Source of the DNA: a virus
Length of the DNA: 22,119 bases
Virus record (IMG/VR): IMGVR_UViG_3300046002_007999
Coordinates: 1 to 22,119 of that record
Reading direction: 5' to 3' (one strand)
Shown piece by piece: positions 11,447 to 19,815 of this stretch (its first letter is position 1; the number at the start of each line of letters is the position of its first letter). A program made the position numbers and the translations under genes. The notes beneath the pieces were generated by a model that did no database searches, was not told the origin of the DNA, and was given only the letters and a program-made list of their open reading frames with translations.

Positions 11447-12214
11447 TTATAATAGCTTTGAATTATTTAAGGGATTATGTTTTGCCTGTTGACCCCATTT
11501 ATATTTAAAATAAGTATGACAATATTTTAATTTAGTTAATTTTGATTGTTTTTCTTCGGGAGTAGCTTCAGTACTTAATGAAACAAAATGATAAAAATGG
11601 CAACCATATGTTCTAAGCATCTTCATTCCTGATAATTCACATTTTAAAAAGAAATCCCAATCTACTACCCAAGCACCTGGATAAGATTCATCCCATCCTC
11701 CTACTCTTAAGTAATCTATTTTAGACATAAAAATTGGTAATGTTGATCCTGTCTCTTCTATCTTATCTTCTGCGACTTCAGATTCATATTTCCAAAAATC
11801 ATTTATGTTAAACGTTTTAGGATCTCTACCTAAATCCTTAATATGAAATTGTTCAAACATAGAAATAATAGGTTCAATTTGATTAGGTGCTAGTACACTT
11901 CCTGGTTTATATTGTTCGAGTAATACTTGATCCCATGCTTCTGGAAATACATTATCATCATTCACAATAAGGATATTATCAAACTTAGCATTGTAAACCC
12001 CTATATTTGTTACTTTAGCTAAACCTATATTTTTTTCTAAAACTAAAACATTAATAAAGTCTTTATACTTGTCAAGAACTTCTTTATTAATCTCGTAGAA
12101 ACCATCTACTATTACTATAATTTGATTATTTAGTTTCTGTCCCTTAATAGCTGAATTTAAACATAAATCTAATGCTTCCGGTTCTTTATAGGTAGGTATA
12201 ATTACACTAATCAT
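11447..12214 (-). CDS. Family 2 glycosyltransferase (GT-A fold)
   Basis: A 255-aa GT2 enzyme. MISVIIPTYKEPEALDLCL is the classic first strand and helix, IIVIVDGFY (32-40) the second, and LIVNDDNVFPEAW has the DxD-type motif at 85-88. Near residues 170-195, GGWDESYPGAWVVDWDFFLK matches the GWDE block that places the catalytic base and acceptor in GT2 enzymes. There is no membrane segment, so it acts in the cytosol on a nucleotide-sugar donor with unknown acceptor. The start overlaps the stop of the two-domain protein gene by 4 nt, so the two are co-expressed. Confidence 0.92.
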   Translation of the reverse strand: MISVIIPTYKEPEALDLCLNSAIKGQKLNNQIIVIVDGFYEINKEVLDKYKDFINVLVLEKNIGLAKVTNIGVYNAKFDNILIVNDDNVFPEAWDQVLLEQYKPGSVLAPNQIEPIISMFEQFHIKDLGRDPKTFNINDFWKYESEVAEDKIEETGSTLPIFMSKIDYLRVGGWDESYPGAWVVDWDFFLKCELSGMKMLRTYGCHFYHFVSLSTEATPEEKQSKLTKLKYCHTYFKYKWGQQAKHNPLNNSKLL

Positions 12215-13593
12215 ATTTTACTCCAATCTGTTAAAGGTGATAACCAAGCTGTTTCTCCATGAGTTGAATATCCAGGGATTGGTGTTATTAATAATTCATT
12301 ATTTTCTCTTAATTCTAAAAACATTTGAAAATCATTTGGATGAGTTGTATTTGTATGTTTTCTTAGTATAGATTCTATTCGTTTTAAAGTAGATACTTTA
12401 GCAGCAAATGTCATTGTTGTTGAATTTGTAATTTTCCAATGAGTTGATTTTGAAAGATATACTCTTGTTTCTTCTGCTCCACCTTCACAATATGGATTAC
12501 CACCTTGAGATGGACTTAAATATTTGTCTGGGTGGTCATAAAGTGAGACAAATGATGCTCCTAAATTAAATCCTTCTTCTAATATTTTATCTGAATTTAA
12601 TTTATGTAAATAATCATTTTCTATAAAATAAACTATTTCATCCTCACCATATTGTAGTGCTTCATCTAAAGCCAAGTTAAAAGTACCAGCTCCATGACCT
12701 ACTGAAACATAATTAATATGATCTCTAGGAATATATTTTTGAATCATATTATTTGTTTCTTCAGAAATATTATCTGCTATAATAGACCAATCATATTCAT
12801 TCCATGGAAATACTTCTAAAGCATTTTTTAAACAATTTTCATTATTAATATAATCTGGTTTTACTTTATTATAACCAGTATCTGATATTCTATAGATTAT
12901 TTTTATGTTATTTTGATATTCCATTGGATAAATTGGTTGATAATATAAATCTTTATTAGAGGTATAAAAGTTATAATGTTTATGAGGAAATATTCCTGGA
13001 AGTTTTTCAATACAAAATCTATCTAGAGTAAATTTCTCTTCAAAATATTCTATATTTATTTTTTTAATTAAACTAGCTTTCATCCAAAAGAATGTTCCTG
13101 AATAGTGTCCATTAAATTCAGGTTTCCATTCTACTCCACATGATTCATACCCTTCATTTAATTTTTTTATGCATTCTTTCCAACATGTTATATTAAAATA
13201 TTCCATGTATTTTCTCCAATATTGGGAATTTTCCCAATGTTGGGTTTTATATTTACTTATACCCTTAGTATGGAAGTATAATATGTAAGTACTGTTTAGT
13301 TTTTCTTGAGGTAATAAATCAACATATTTTTTAAAATGAATAGCAGTAATTAATTCAAAGCCATTATTTTTTGTACATATTAATATGTTTATATTACCAT
13401 ATATATCAAATTTATTAATGATATTTTTTAATTTATTTAAATCTTCTTCATTATTATATATAATTCCAATGTTAAGAATAGAATTTTTTAATAAATTTGA
13501 ACTTTGAAGAAGTTGGAGTTGGGAAATTATTAAATTAAAATTTTCATCATCATTATTTGGAAGATATATATGGTAATAAAGATTTAAATCCAT
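12211..13593 (-). CDS. Two-domain glycosyltransferase-like protein (HTKG domain plus GT-A-like domain)
   Basis: A 460-aa protein with two parts. Residues 1-220 match the protein at 19816: both have Y-I/V-LYFHTKG (107-111 here), W-R-KYMEYF, CW-ECI, and a SGTFFW (166-170) or SGNFWW strand. I know similar HTKG-containing domains from rhamnan-synthesis RgpF-like and related glycosyltransferases, but I am unsure of the family. Residues 230-460 look like a second nucleotide-sugar domain with IENDYLH (324-330) as a possible DxD-like motif and DHPDKYL. The protein may therefore carry two transferase activities. It starts 3 nt after the stop of the methyltransferase gene at 13597. Confidence 0.7.
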   Translation of the reverse strand: MDLNLYYHIYLPNNDDENFNLIISQLQLLQSSNLLKNSILNIGIIYNNEEDLNKLKNIINKFDIYGNINILICTKNNGFELITAIHFKKYVDLLPQEKLNSTYILYFHTKGISKYKTQHWENSQYWRKYMEYFNITCWKECIKKLNEGYESCGVEWKPEFNGHYSGTFFWMKASLIKKINIEYFEEKFTLDRFCIEKLPGIFPHKHYNFYTSNKDLYYQPIYPMEYQNNIKIIYRISDTGYNKVKPDYINNENCLKNALEVFPWNEYDWSIIADNISEETNNMIQKYIPRDHINYVSVGHGAGTFNLALDEALQYGEDEIVYFIENDYLHKLNSDKILEEGFNLGASFVSLYDHPDKYLSPSQGGNPYCEGGAEETRVYLSKSTHWKITNSTTMTFAAKVSTLKRIESILRKHTNTTHPNDFQMFLELRENNELLITPIPGYSTHGETAWLSPLTDWSKI

Positions 13594-13596
13594 ATT

Positions 13597-14211
13597 TTAT
13601 TTTTTTCTAAAAATACTAATTCCACATTTTGGTGTAGTAGGAGATACTACTTCAAATGCTAATTCTAAAGACGAATTATTTTTTAATTCATTATGCCATT
13701 CTTTAACTCCTTCACAAACTTCTATATCATGAAATAATAAAAAACCATCTTTATTAAGAAATTCTAAATAATTATTTGTATCATTTTTAACTCCTTCATA
13801 ACTATGATCAGCATCTATAAACATTAAATCAAACATTATGTTAAGATTTTTAATAAATTCCTTAGCTTCAGGACCTTGGGAATTTCCAATAAATTCTTTT
13901 ATTTCAATATGTTTTAATGTATTAGGTCTTAACCCATGTTTTGGATGATTATTATCATCAACTATTACTACATTTGAAGGATTAAAGAAATGATGGAATG
14001 TAAAAGTATTACCACCTCCGGCTGAACCTACTTCAAGGAAATTTTGAAATGTTTTATTTTGAGATAATAAGAAATAAATACATTCAGTAATTTCAAAAGG
14101 AACTTGTTGTAGATTAATACCACCTTCATATTCCCCTCCAAATACACTTAAATTGTCTGAGCCAAATTCTAAGATTTGGTTTTTGATTTGTTCTTTAGTT
14201 AAATTTTTCAT
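13597..14211 (-). CDS. SAM-dependent methyltransferase (Methyltransf_24-like)
   Basis: A 204-aa class I methyltransferase. Motif I is LEVGSAGGGNT (59-69), followed by VIVDDNN (83-88), then FIDADHSYEGV (131-141) and LLFHDIE (158-164), the same four motifs as in the enzyme at 7885. In Methyltransf_24 proteins the aspartate pair and histidine of FIDADHSYEG are thought to hold metal or substrate. It probably methylates a sugar or small metabolite. It lies 4 nt from the GT2 gene at 14216 and 3 nt from the two-domain glycosyltransferase, so its substrate is plausibly the same glycan. Confidence 0.88.
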   Translation of the reverse strand: MKNLTKEQIKNQILEFGSDNLSVFGGEYEGGINLQQVPFEITECIYFLLSQNKTFQNFLEVGSAGGGNTFTFHHFFNPSNVVIVDDNNHPKHGLRPNTLKHIEIKEFIGNSQGPEAKEFIKNLNIMFDLMFIDADHSYEGVKNDTNNYLEFLNKDGFLLFHDIEVCEGVKEWHNELKNNSSLELAFEVVSPTTPKCGISIFRKK

Positions 14212-14215
14212 TTTT

Positions 14216-14851
14216 TTATTTTAATTGACCTGTTTCTATTTTAGTATATCTATCGTTTTGTTTTTCTTGTCTTTCAAGAGTTTTATTATGAATTATACTC
14301 CATTCTTCTGAAATTGGAAAAGTAGCAAATGTTTTATAACCATCAACCATTCCATGTACTTGATGTCCTGACCATTTAATTTCAGGAGTATTTTTATATA
14401 TTCTTTTTTGACAATCCGGCCAATTAACCCATCCTTGATCTGTAACTTTCCAACCCCATTTTAAAATATGTTCCTGTGTTAAACCAGGTACTATATTTTT
14501 TCTAGGTGTGATATATAAATCAACTGGGTTTGATTCAATAACTAAATGTAAATTTTCTATTAAATATTCTTCAGGTATTTCATCAGCATCAATTTGAAAA
14601 ATATAATCACCTGTACATTTACTATTCATAAAATTTTTATTTTCAAGAAAATTTTGTTGAAAGTTAAAAGGATAACTAAATATTTTATCTTGATGTGATG
14701 ATAATACAGATAATACTTCTTCTGTTACTCTGTTTTGGTCGTAAACTACTACTATTTCGTCTTCTGACTTAATTCTTGGTATAAGATAATTAATAAGGTT
14801 ATTAATTTCTTCATGTTCATTACAAACTGTTAATCCGTAGCTAATTTTCAT
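14216..14851 (-). CDS. Family 2 glycosyltransferase (short)
   Basis: A 211-aa GT2-type protein. KISYGLTVCNEHEEINNLI forms the first strand and helix, EIVVVYDQN (32-40) the second strand, and YIFQIDADEIPEEYL the DxD motif (DAD 88-90, followed by E91), typical of the TGDYIFQIDADE pattern in GT2 enzymes that extend glycans. A KKIYKN-like PDCQKRIYKNTPEIKWSGHQ block follows, seen in several family 2 enzymes that act on lipopolysaccharide-like glycans. It is close to the minimal size for the fold, and no acceptor is indicated. Confidence 0.88.
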   Translation of the reverse strand: MKISYGLTVCNEHEEINNLINYLIPRIKSEDEIVVVYDQNRVTEEVLSVLSSHQDKIFSYPFNFQQNFLENKNFMNSKCTGDYIFQIDADEIPEEYLIENLHLVIESNPVDLYITPRKNIVPGLTQEHILKWGWKVTDQGWVNWPDCQKRIYKNTPEIKWSGHQVHGMVDGYKTFATFPISEEWSIIHNKTLERQEKQNDRYTKIETGQLK

Positions 14852-14861
14852 ATTTATCTAT

Positions 14862-15317
14862 TTATTCTGGTAATACCTCAATATACGAAAGTGCTTCCAT
14901 ATAATCACGCTTAACAAACATTTTTAGTGTAGTCATATCCATTCTCCACTCATAAAATTTACCTTTTTGACTTGGGATTGGATATTTTTCTTTTTCTTCT
15001 TCAGTTACAGGAACAGCTTTTACAGCTGCCCAGCCCCAATCATTTTTAGAAGGACCATTAGCAAATATCATACCTTGTTGAGGTAAATTAATTGTTGAAG
15101 GCATCCAAATAATTCCGTCTTCATCTTTTTCAAGTAAATCTTTATAAAGCTCAGGTAAAATTGAAATTTGTTCTTTATAAAACTCACTATCTTCTTTCAT
15201 TAATGAGTTTGTTTGAAAACCACAGCCATAGCAAAAATAAGTTAAAATGTCTGGAGTTGTTTCATCTACAAAACATGCATCTGAGCCACAACACGGGCAA
15301 TTGATTAATTTATCCAT
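14862..15317 (-). CDS. Zinc-ribbon protein, 151 aa
   Basis: A 151-aa protein with an N-terminal zinc ribbon, C7-x2-C10 and C29-x2-C32 (NCPCCGSDACF; FCYGCGF). The rest is an acidic helical region (KEQISILPELYKDLLEKDED) followed by a beta-rich domain with aromatic and tryptophan residues (GWAAVKAVPVTEEEKEKYPI; KFYEWRMDMTTLKMFVKRDY). Similar zinc-ribbon proteins occur in T4-like phages of aquatic bacteria without a known job, as far as I recall. It separates the GT2/methyltransferase block from the two GT-B genes and is probably not a glycan enzyme. Confidence 0.8.
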   Translation of the reverse strand: MDKLINCPCCGSDACFVDETTPDILTYFCYGCGFQTNSLMKEDSEFYKEQISILPELYKDLLEKDEDGIIWMPSTINLPQQGMIFANGPSKNDWGWAAVKAVPVTEEEKEKYPIPSQKGKFYEWRMDMTTLKMFVKRDYMEALSYIEVLPE

Positions 15318-15324
15318 TTGTTTT

Positions 15325-16602
15325 TTATAATTTAGGTAATTCTACTTTTTTTAATTGAGGAAGTTTTAATTCTACCTGAGTTGGGAAATTTGGAATATTT
15401 GTAGTTAAAATTTCATTTATTTTATCTTTCATTTTATCCCAACTAAATTCGTTTTTGCTTTTAAATGCTTGACGTTTAGCTCCTTCAGTATATTTTTTAT
15501 AGTTTTCAAATACATCTTTTAAGTAAAAACCTACTTGACCATGATCAGGTGAAAACCATTGTGATTCAGTTAATAGAAATTGATTTGCTGTACTTGGATG
15601 AACATTAGCTAATTGACCTTTAATTAAATTTGTAAATTCTTGACTTAAAAAATCTGTATGTCCACTCCATCCTGTAGTTATGATTGGTTTTTTTATTAAA
15701 CTAAATTCAAGTAATGGTCTACCAAAACCTTCACCTTTAGTTAAATTAACCATAGCTTTTACTTTAGAATGATTGTAAATTTCATTCATTTCAATATCTG
15801 TAAACTCACCATGTAAAAGATAAATTTTAGGAAGATTTGTTGAATTAACTGTTTTACGAATTAATTTAATTTTCTTTAAAATTTCTTCTCTATCAATATA
15901 AGATGAACCCACTTGAGATGTTTTTAAAATTAGGGCTGGTTTTTTAGCTTTATTTTTAAATGTTTCATAAAACGCTTTAACTAATAAACCTACATTTTTT
16001 CTATCTTCACCTAAATCACCAGGCATCCAATGACCTACAAATAGATAAGCAAAATCTTCTTTAATATTAATATCTAATGAACAAGGTGTATCAAGTATTT
16101 TATAAATATCTGTATTAACACCTTCAAATAATACTTCTATTGGTTTAGTTAATTCAACCATTCCTTCAAGAGCATTTGTTTGCTTATTTCTTTTTTCGTA
16201 CTTAGATTCTTTAAATACTTTTTTAGAATGTTCAGATGAAACAATATTTAAATCCATTCTATTACAACCTTCAATCCATTCAGCAATACATAATGTACTT
16301 TCAATACCAGCTGTAAAACCAATATTATATTTTCCTACAGGTTGAAATTCATCAGGTACAGTTACCTGAGCCCAAATATCTGGTTGTTGTGTAAGCTGAT
16401 TATTGATTAAAGTTAAATTAATCAAAAATTTCCATTCAGGATTGTCTTCACAAAATCCAAAAGGTGTATTTCCCCAACGTTGTGATAATAATTTAACGTT
16501 GTATTTATCAGTTTTAATAATGGCTTTAATTAAATCCCTTGAGCGAGCACCGTAGCCACTGTACGTATCGAAGGGTGAACTTATAACAAATAATGGTTTC
16601 AT
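15325..16602 (-). CDS. GT-B glycosyltransferase, family 4-like
   Basis: A 425-aa GT-B protein. An N-terminal Rossmann-like domain starts with FVISSPFDTYSGYGARSRDL, the glycine-rich acceptor loop typical of GT4. The C-terminal domain begins around 185 (FVGHWMPGDLGEDRKNVGLL) and contains EGFGRPLLEF at 291-300, the conserved E-x7-E nucleotide-sugar-binding block. It would transfer a sugar from a nucleotide donor with retention of configuration, as in GT4. The acceptor is unknown. The gene lies 1 nt from the other GT-B gene, suggesting they act in succession on one glycan. Confidence 0.92.
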   Translation of the reverse strand: MKPLFVISSPFDTYSGYGARSRDLIKAIIKTDKYNVKLLSQRWGNTPFGFCEDNPEWKFLINLTLINNQLTQQPDIWAQVTVPDEFQPVGKYNIGFTAGIESTLCIAEWIEGCNRMDLNIVSSEHSKKVFKESKYEKRNKQTNALEGMVELTKPIEVLFEGVNTDIYKILDTPCSLDINIKEDFAYLFVGHWMPGDLGEDRKNVGLLVKAFYETFKNKAKKPALILKTSQVGSSYIDREEILKKIKLIRKTVNSTNLPKIYLLHGEFTDIEMNEIYNHSKVKAMVNLTKGEGFGRPLLEFSLIKKPIITTGWSGHTDFLSQEFTNLIKGQLANVHPSTANQFLLTESQWFSPDHGQVGFYLKDVFENYKKYTEGAKRQAFKSKNEFSWDKMKDKINEILTTNIPNFPTQVELKLPQLKKVELPKL

Positions 16603-16603
16603 T

Positions 16604-18049
16604 TTAATATAACAATTTGTGGTTTATAACTCTATCTTTTACTTCATTAGCATCAATTAATTCAAATTTTTCTCTTGGTTTCCAAGTTGAAAATAATGTA
16701 TCAAATGCTTCAATAATTCTTTTACCTTGGTATTCACCTGTAAATCCAGCTTCATCTCCTAATGCCCATTCTTTACCTTTTAAACCTTTAGCTTTACGTT
16801 CTTCTTTACTTAAAGAATAAACAGCCATAATTTGTTTAGCAGCATCTTCTGATTCACATCTATCATCGTAAATATAAGGTGTTGGAGGAGAACCTACAAT
16901 TGATCTAGAGGTTGGATAAACGGGAAATGCCCATTCACCATGTTTTTTAATTGTACCTCTATGGTTTGAAGGAAAATCAGCATCAAAATCAATCCAAGTA
17001 CCATCTTCAAATTCAAAACGCATTTGATCTTGCATTCCGCCTGTTACGTTAGCAATAATAGGATTCCCTACTAATAATGCTTCAGTTAAACTTAATCCCC
17101 ATCCTTCATTTGATGTTAATTGAATTTGACAATCTGTAACATTGTACAACAAATTCATTTGGTAACTATTAAATACTTGGTTTGTAAAAACAACATTATA
17201 TTGTTCACCATTTAATAATAATTCTTGTACTGCTGGTAAATCTGTACCATGTTCACTAACTAATTCAGTATGAAGTAATAGACAACATTTTTTAGCTTGT
17301 TCAATAGGTAATTGATCAATAAAATGTCTATAAGCTAACATTGTATCTGGAATTTGTTTTCTACGAATATTTCTTGAATTAAAAAATAATACAAATTCAT
17401 ATTCTTTTCCACCAAACAATTGTTTTTTAAATTCTTGAAGTTCATTCCATTTTTCATGTTTTTCATCAATAGGAAAAATTAATTTACTATTTAATCCATG
17501 AGGTACATAACGAATTACTTTATTAGCTGCTTTATCACCTAATACTAACTTATTAATGTTTACAGTTTGTTTAGAAATCCCCATTAACAAATCACATGCT
17601 TCATAATAAGGTTTATTATAATATGGTGCTGGATAATCATCCCAAATATTTAAATAAGTAATTGGAATTGATTTACGAATTTCATTTTCCATAGCAAATA
17701 ACCAAATAAAATAACGAGGATCAGTAATCAACATGATTGCATCTGGTTTTTCAAATTTAATAATATTCCTTAAAACATCAGGATTACCATAATCATTTAC
17801 CGGATACATCATTACTGATGAATCTGTTAAGCCTGTTGCTTCATTTGTAGATTGAGATAAATCTAAACGTTTACCTTCTTCGGGATGTTTAATAGCACCA
17901 CCAATATTAACCCAATTAAAATGTTGGGATGTGTGGATTACTACTTCTCTTCCTACTGTTGCTACACCTGAATGAACTCTAATGTCATCACAGATAAGTA
18001 GAATTTTTTTGCGCTGCTCTGGTGGCAGGTATTTAAAACTATTATTCAT
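16604..18049 (-). CDS. GT-B glycosyltransferase, family 4-like (large)
   Basis: A 481-aa GT-B protein. The N-terminal domain has KKILLICDDIRVHSGVATVG (a start strand with a glycine acceptor loop) and SIPITYLNIWDDYPAPYYNK. The C-terminal domain has FFNSRNIRRKQIPDTMLAY and the donor-binding block EGWGLSLTEALLVGNP (from 315), matching the E-x7-E GT4 motif. It differs from the GT-B gene at 15325 enough to be a separate specificity rather than a recent duplicate. ATG 18047-18049 lies 21 nt after the stop of the ribbon-helix-helix gene, in an operon whose promoter may lie at 18287-18319. Confidence 0.92.
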   Translation of the reverse strand: MNNSFKYLPPEQRKKILLICDDIRVHSGVATVGREVVIHTSQHFNWVNIGGAIKHPEEGKRLDLSQSTNEATGLTDSSVMMYPVNDYGNPDVLRNIIKFEKPDAIMLITDPRYFIWLFAMENEIRKSIPITYLNIWDDYPAPYYNKPYYEACDLLMGISKQTVNINKLVLGDKAANKVIRYVPHGLNSKLIFPIDEKHEKWNELQEFKKQLFGGKEYEFVLFFNSRNIRRKQIPDTMLAYRHFIDQLPIEQAKKCCLLLHTELVSEHGTDLPAVQELLLNGEQYNVVFTNQVFNSYQMNLLYNVTDCQIQLTSNEGWGLSLTEALLVGNPIIANVTGGMQDQMRFEFEDGTWIDFDADFPSNHRGTIKKHGEWAFPVYPTSRSIVGSPPTPYIYDDRCESEDAAKQIMAVYSLSKEERKAKGLKGKEWALGDEAGFTGEYQGKRIIEAFDTLFSTWKPREKFELIDANEVKDRVINHKLLY

Positions 18050-18070
18050 ATAACTAATTTGGTTGTTTAT

Positions 18071-18262
18071 TTATTCTTTAATATCTAAATTGTTGTGGTT
18101 GTGTACTTTTTTTCTAAAATCTTCATCGGTAAGGTACAAATGAATTGTACGATCGGCAAGCTTTTGTAGTGAAAATTTGTATTTTACACAGGCAATTTTA
18201 AAGTTGTCAAACAAGTCGCTTTTTACTTTCACGCTTGTTAACGTCATATCTTTTTTTTCCAT
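18071..18262 (-). CDS. Ribbon-helix-helix-like small protein, 63 aa
   Basis: A 63-aa protein with the layout of a CopG/Arc-type ribbon-helix-helix: a beta strand (TSVKVKSDLF, about 9-18), helix A (DLFDNFKIACVKYKF), a turn, helix B (SLQKLADRTIHLYLTDEDF) and a basic tail. Such proteins bind DNA as dimers and are often transcription repressors or antitoxins; no toxin gene is next to it. The gene lies 44 nt after the nuclease stop and before the GT-B genes, with the A-rich leader AATAATAAAAGCTATG. Confidence 0.7.
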   Translation of the reverse strand: MEKKDMTLTSVKVKSDLFDNFKIACVKYKFSLQKLADRTIHLYLTDEDFRKKVHNHNNLDIKE

Positions 18263-18286
18263 AGCTTTTATTATTTATTTGTTATA

Positions 18287-18319
18287 TATAAATATATAGG
18301 GATTCCTTAAAGTAACCCC
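18287..18319 (-). promoter_or_regulatory. Possible promoter before the ribbon-helix-helix gene
   Basis: Minus strand has TATATTTATA (18296-18287), 8 of 10 to the window's -7 box, about 34 nt before ATG 18262. At the 19-nt position upstream stands GGGG (18319-18316), only partly matching TTTGG. The -33 is inside the end of the nuclease gene. It is weaker than the other promoters. Confidence 0.35.
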
Positions 18320-19260
18320 TTATCACACAATTCTTTATTATCTTTAAAAGGACAAAACTTACAATTATGAGCTGATGGGTTAGGTAAATGAATTTTATTA
18401 TTATGTGTTCCGTTTGAATTAAATGCTATACCAACAAAATCATTAATTGCTGTATATGCTTTATTCAATTTAACTTTACCACTTGCTGGTTTAAATTCTT
18501 GTATTCTAGATATTGGGAATTCGGATTGTTCCCAAACTTTACGTTTTACAATAAAGAATTCAATATCAATATTATCAATAGGAACATTAAATTGTTGAGC
18601 AAAGAATTTTTTATAGAGTATAAGTTGATATTGTTTAATTTCATCTTTTTTCTCTTTATCGCCCCAACCTCTAGTAGATGTTTTAATATCTAAGATTTTG
18701 AATGAATTTGTACCTTCATGATACAATACTACGTCTAAATATCCTTTATATAAAATGTTTGGATAAGTAGGATTTGGATTAACCATAAGAGGTACTTCAC
18801 ATCCAATTAAATACCATCCTCTTTTACCAAAATAAATGTTTCTTTTTTTCTTAAGAAATCTAATTATTTCAAGTCCATCCTCGTAAAATTCATTTAATTC
18901 TTCTGGATTGGTAAAATGAATATTTTTATTTGATTTAAGATCTTTTCTATAGATTTCACCTAATTTATCATAAAAATATTCTTCTAGGTCAATGCGATCA
19001 GCTTCAGCGCCACTAACGTTGTATATAGTTGTTATATAATGCTGTAATGTTTCATGCAACGCTGTACCAAACGTCATATGAATCGATGATTCAGACGTGT
19101 AGTGACCGTCTCTATACTGTAAACTCCATTTACGAGGACAATGAGCAAATACTGAAAATTGACTATAAGATATTGCTTTTTCTGAAGCGTAATTTATTTC
19201 TCGTAGTGGTTGTTTTTGTATTTGTTTTACAACTTGTGGTATTTTTTTCTTTTTTCCCAA
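18307..19260 (-). CDS. RecB/Cas4-like PD-(D/E)XK nuclease with Fe-S cysteines
   Basis: A 317-aa nuclease of the PDDEXK_1 type. Motifs seen are SYSQFSVFAHCPRKWSLQY with C41, GTALHE with H69, the acidic E155, GYLDVVL with D176, and DIKTSTRGWG with D191 and K193, followed by QYQLILYKK. C300, C303 and C312 (NCKFCPFKDNKELC) plus C41 fit the four-cysteine iron-sulfur site of Cas4/AddB-like nucleases. It would cut or resect DNA during phage recombination or repair. The start is TTG at 19258-19260: a TAG two codons upstream excludes an earlier start, and the next ATG comes only after conserved residues. The leader AAATAGGTT-TTG mirrors the AAATAAAGGTT-ATG leaders. Confidence 0.9.
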   Translation of the reverse strand: MGKKKKIPQVVKQIQKQPLREINYASEKAISYSQFSVFAHCPRKWSLQYRDGHYTSESSIHMTFGTALHETLQHYITTIYNVSGAEADRIDLEEYFYDKLGEIYRKDLKSNKNIHFTNPEELNEFYEDGLEIIRFLKKKRNIYFGKRGWYLIGCEVPLMVNPNPTYPNILYKGYLDVVLYHEGTNSFKILDIKTSTRGWGDKEKKDEIKQYQLILYKKFFAQQFNVPIDNIDIEFFIVKRKVWEQSEFPISRIQEFKPASGKVKLNKAYTAINDFVGIAFNSNGTHNNKIHLPNPSAHNCKFCPFKDNKELCDKGLL

Positions 19261-19279
19261 AACCTATTTATAATATAAT

Positions 19280-19804
19280 TTATATTTTTACATAAATTCC
19301 AATAGAATCTTTCCATACATCATGGTCTGAATCTCCTTTATCATTATCTATATAACTTTCTAATAATTTAATATTTTGATTATTTCTATGTGCCCATTTT
19401 TCTAAAGCTTTCCAACTATCAATATAAAATCTCCAATTATCTCCTGGGTATCCATGATAATCTCCTTCTGAAGGAGCATTAATATAGATAAATCCTCCAG
19501 GTTTAGTAATTCTACATATTTCTAAAAAAGTAACCCAAAACATATCATCATGTTCAAAACAAGATGTTGATAATATAATATCAAAATAATTATCTTCAAA
19601 AGGAATATTATGAGCATCAGATACAATATCTACATTTGGACCTTCTTCCATATCTATTCCAATATAATTTCCTTTTTCAAAAATAGGTTTTACAGTTCCA
19701 TTTACATCGTATGAACCAATGTCTAATATTTTTTTATTTTCAATATTTTCTTCACAATAATTGTGGTAAAATTTTTTTGCGTTTTTGTAAGCTGATGGAT
19801 GCAT
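19280..19804 (-). CDS. SAM-dependent methyltransferase (Methyltransf_11-like)
   Basis: A 174-aa class I methyltransferase. Motif I is LDIGSYDVNG (27-36), strand 2 ends GIDMEEGPNVD (49-59), and the post-motif AHNIPFEDNYFDIILST (64-80) is characteristic of Methyltransf_11 proteins. Then IYINAPSEGDYHGYPGDNWR gives the substrate side. It belongs to a different subfamily from the three Methyltransf_24-like enzymes of this window. The methyl acceptor is unknown; proximity to the HTKG protein 11 nt upstream suggests a glycan. The stop is 19 nt before the nuclease TTG start. Confidence 0.88.
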   Translation of the reverse strand: MHPSAYKNAKKFYHNYCEENIENKKILDIGSYDVNGTVKPIFEKGNYIGIDMEEGPNVDIVSDAHNIPFEDNYFDIILSTSCFEHDDMFWVTFLEICRITKPGGFIYINAPSEGDYHGYPGDNWRFYIDSWKALEKWAHRNNQNIKLLESYIDNDKGDSDHDVWKDSIGIYVKI

Positions 19805-19815
19805 ATTTTTATAAT

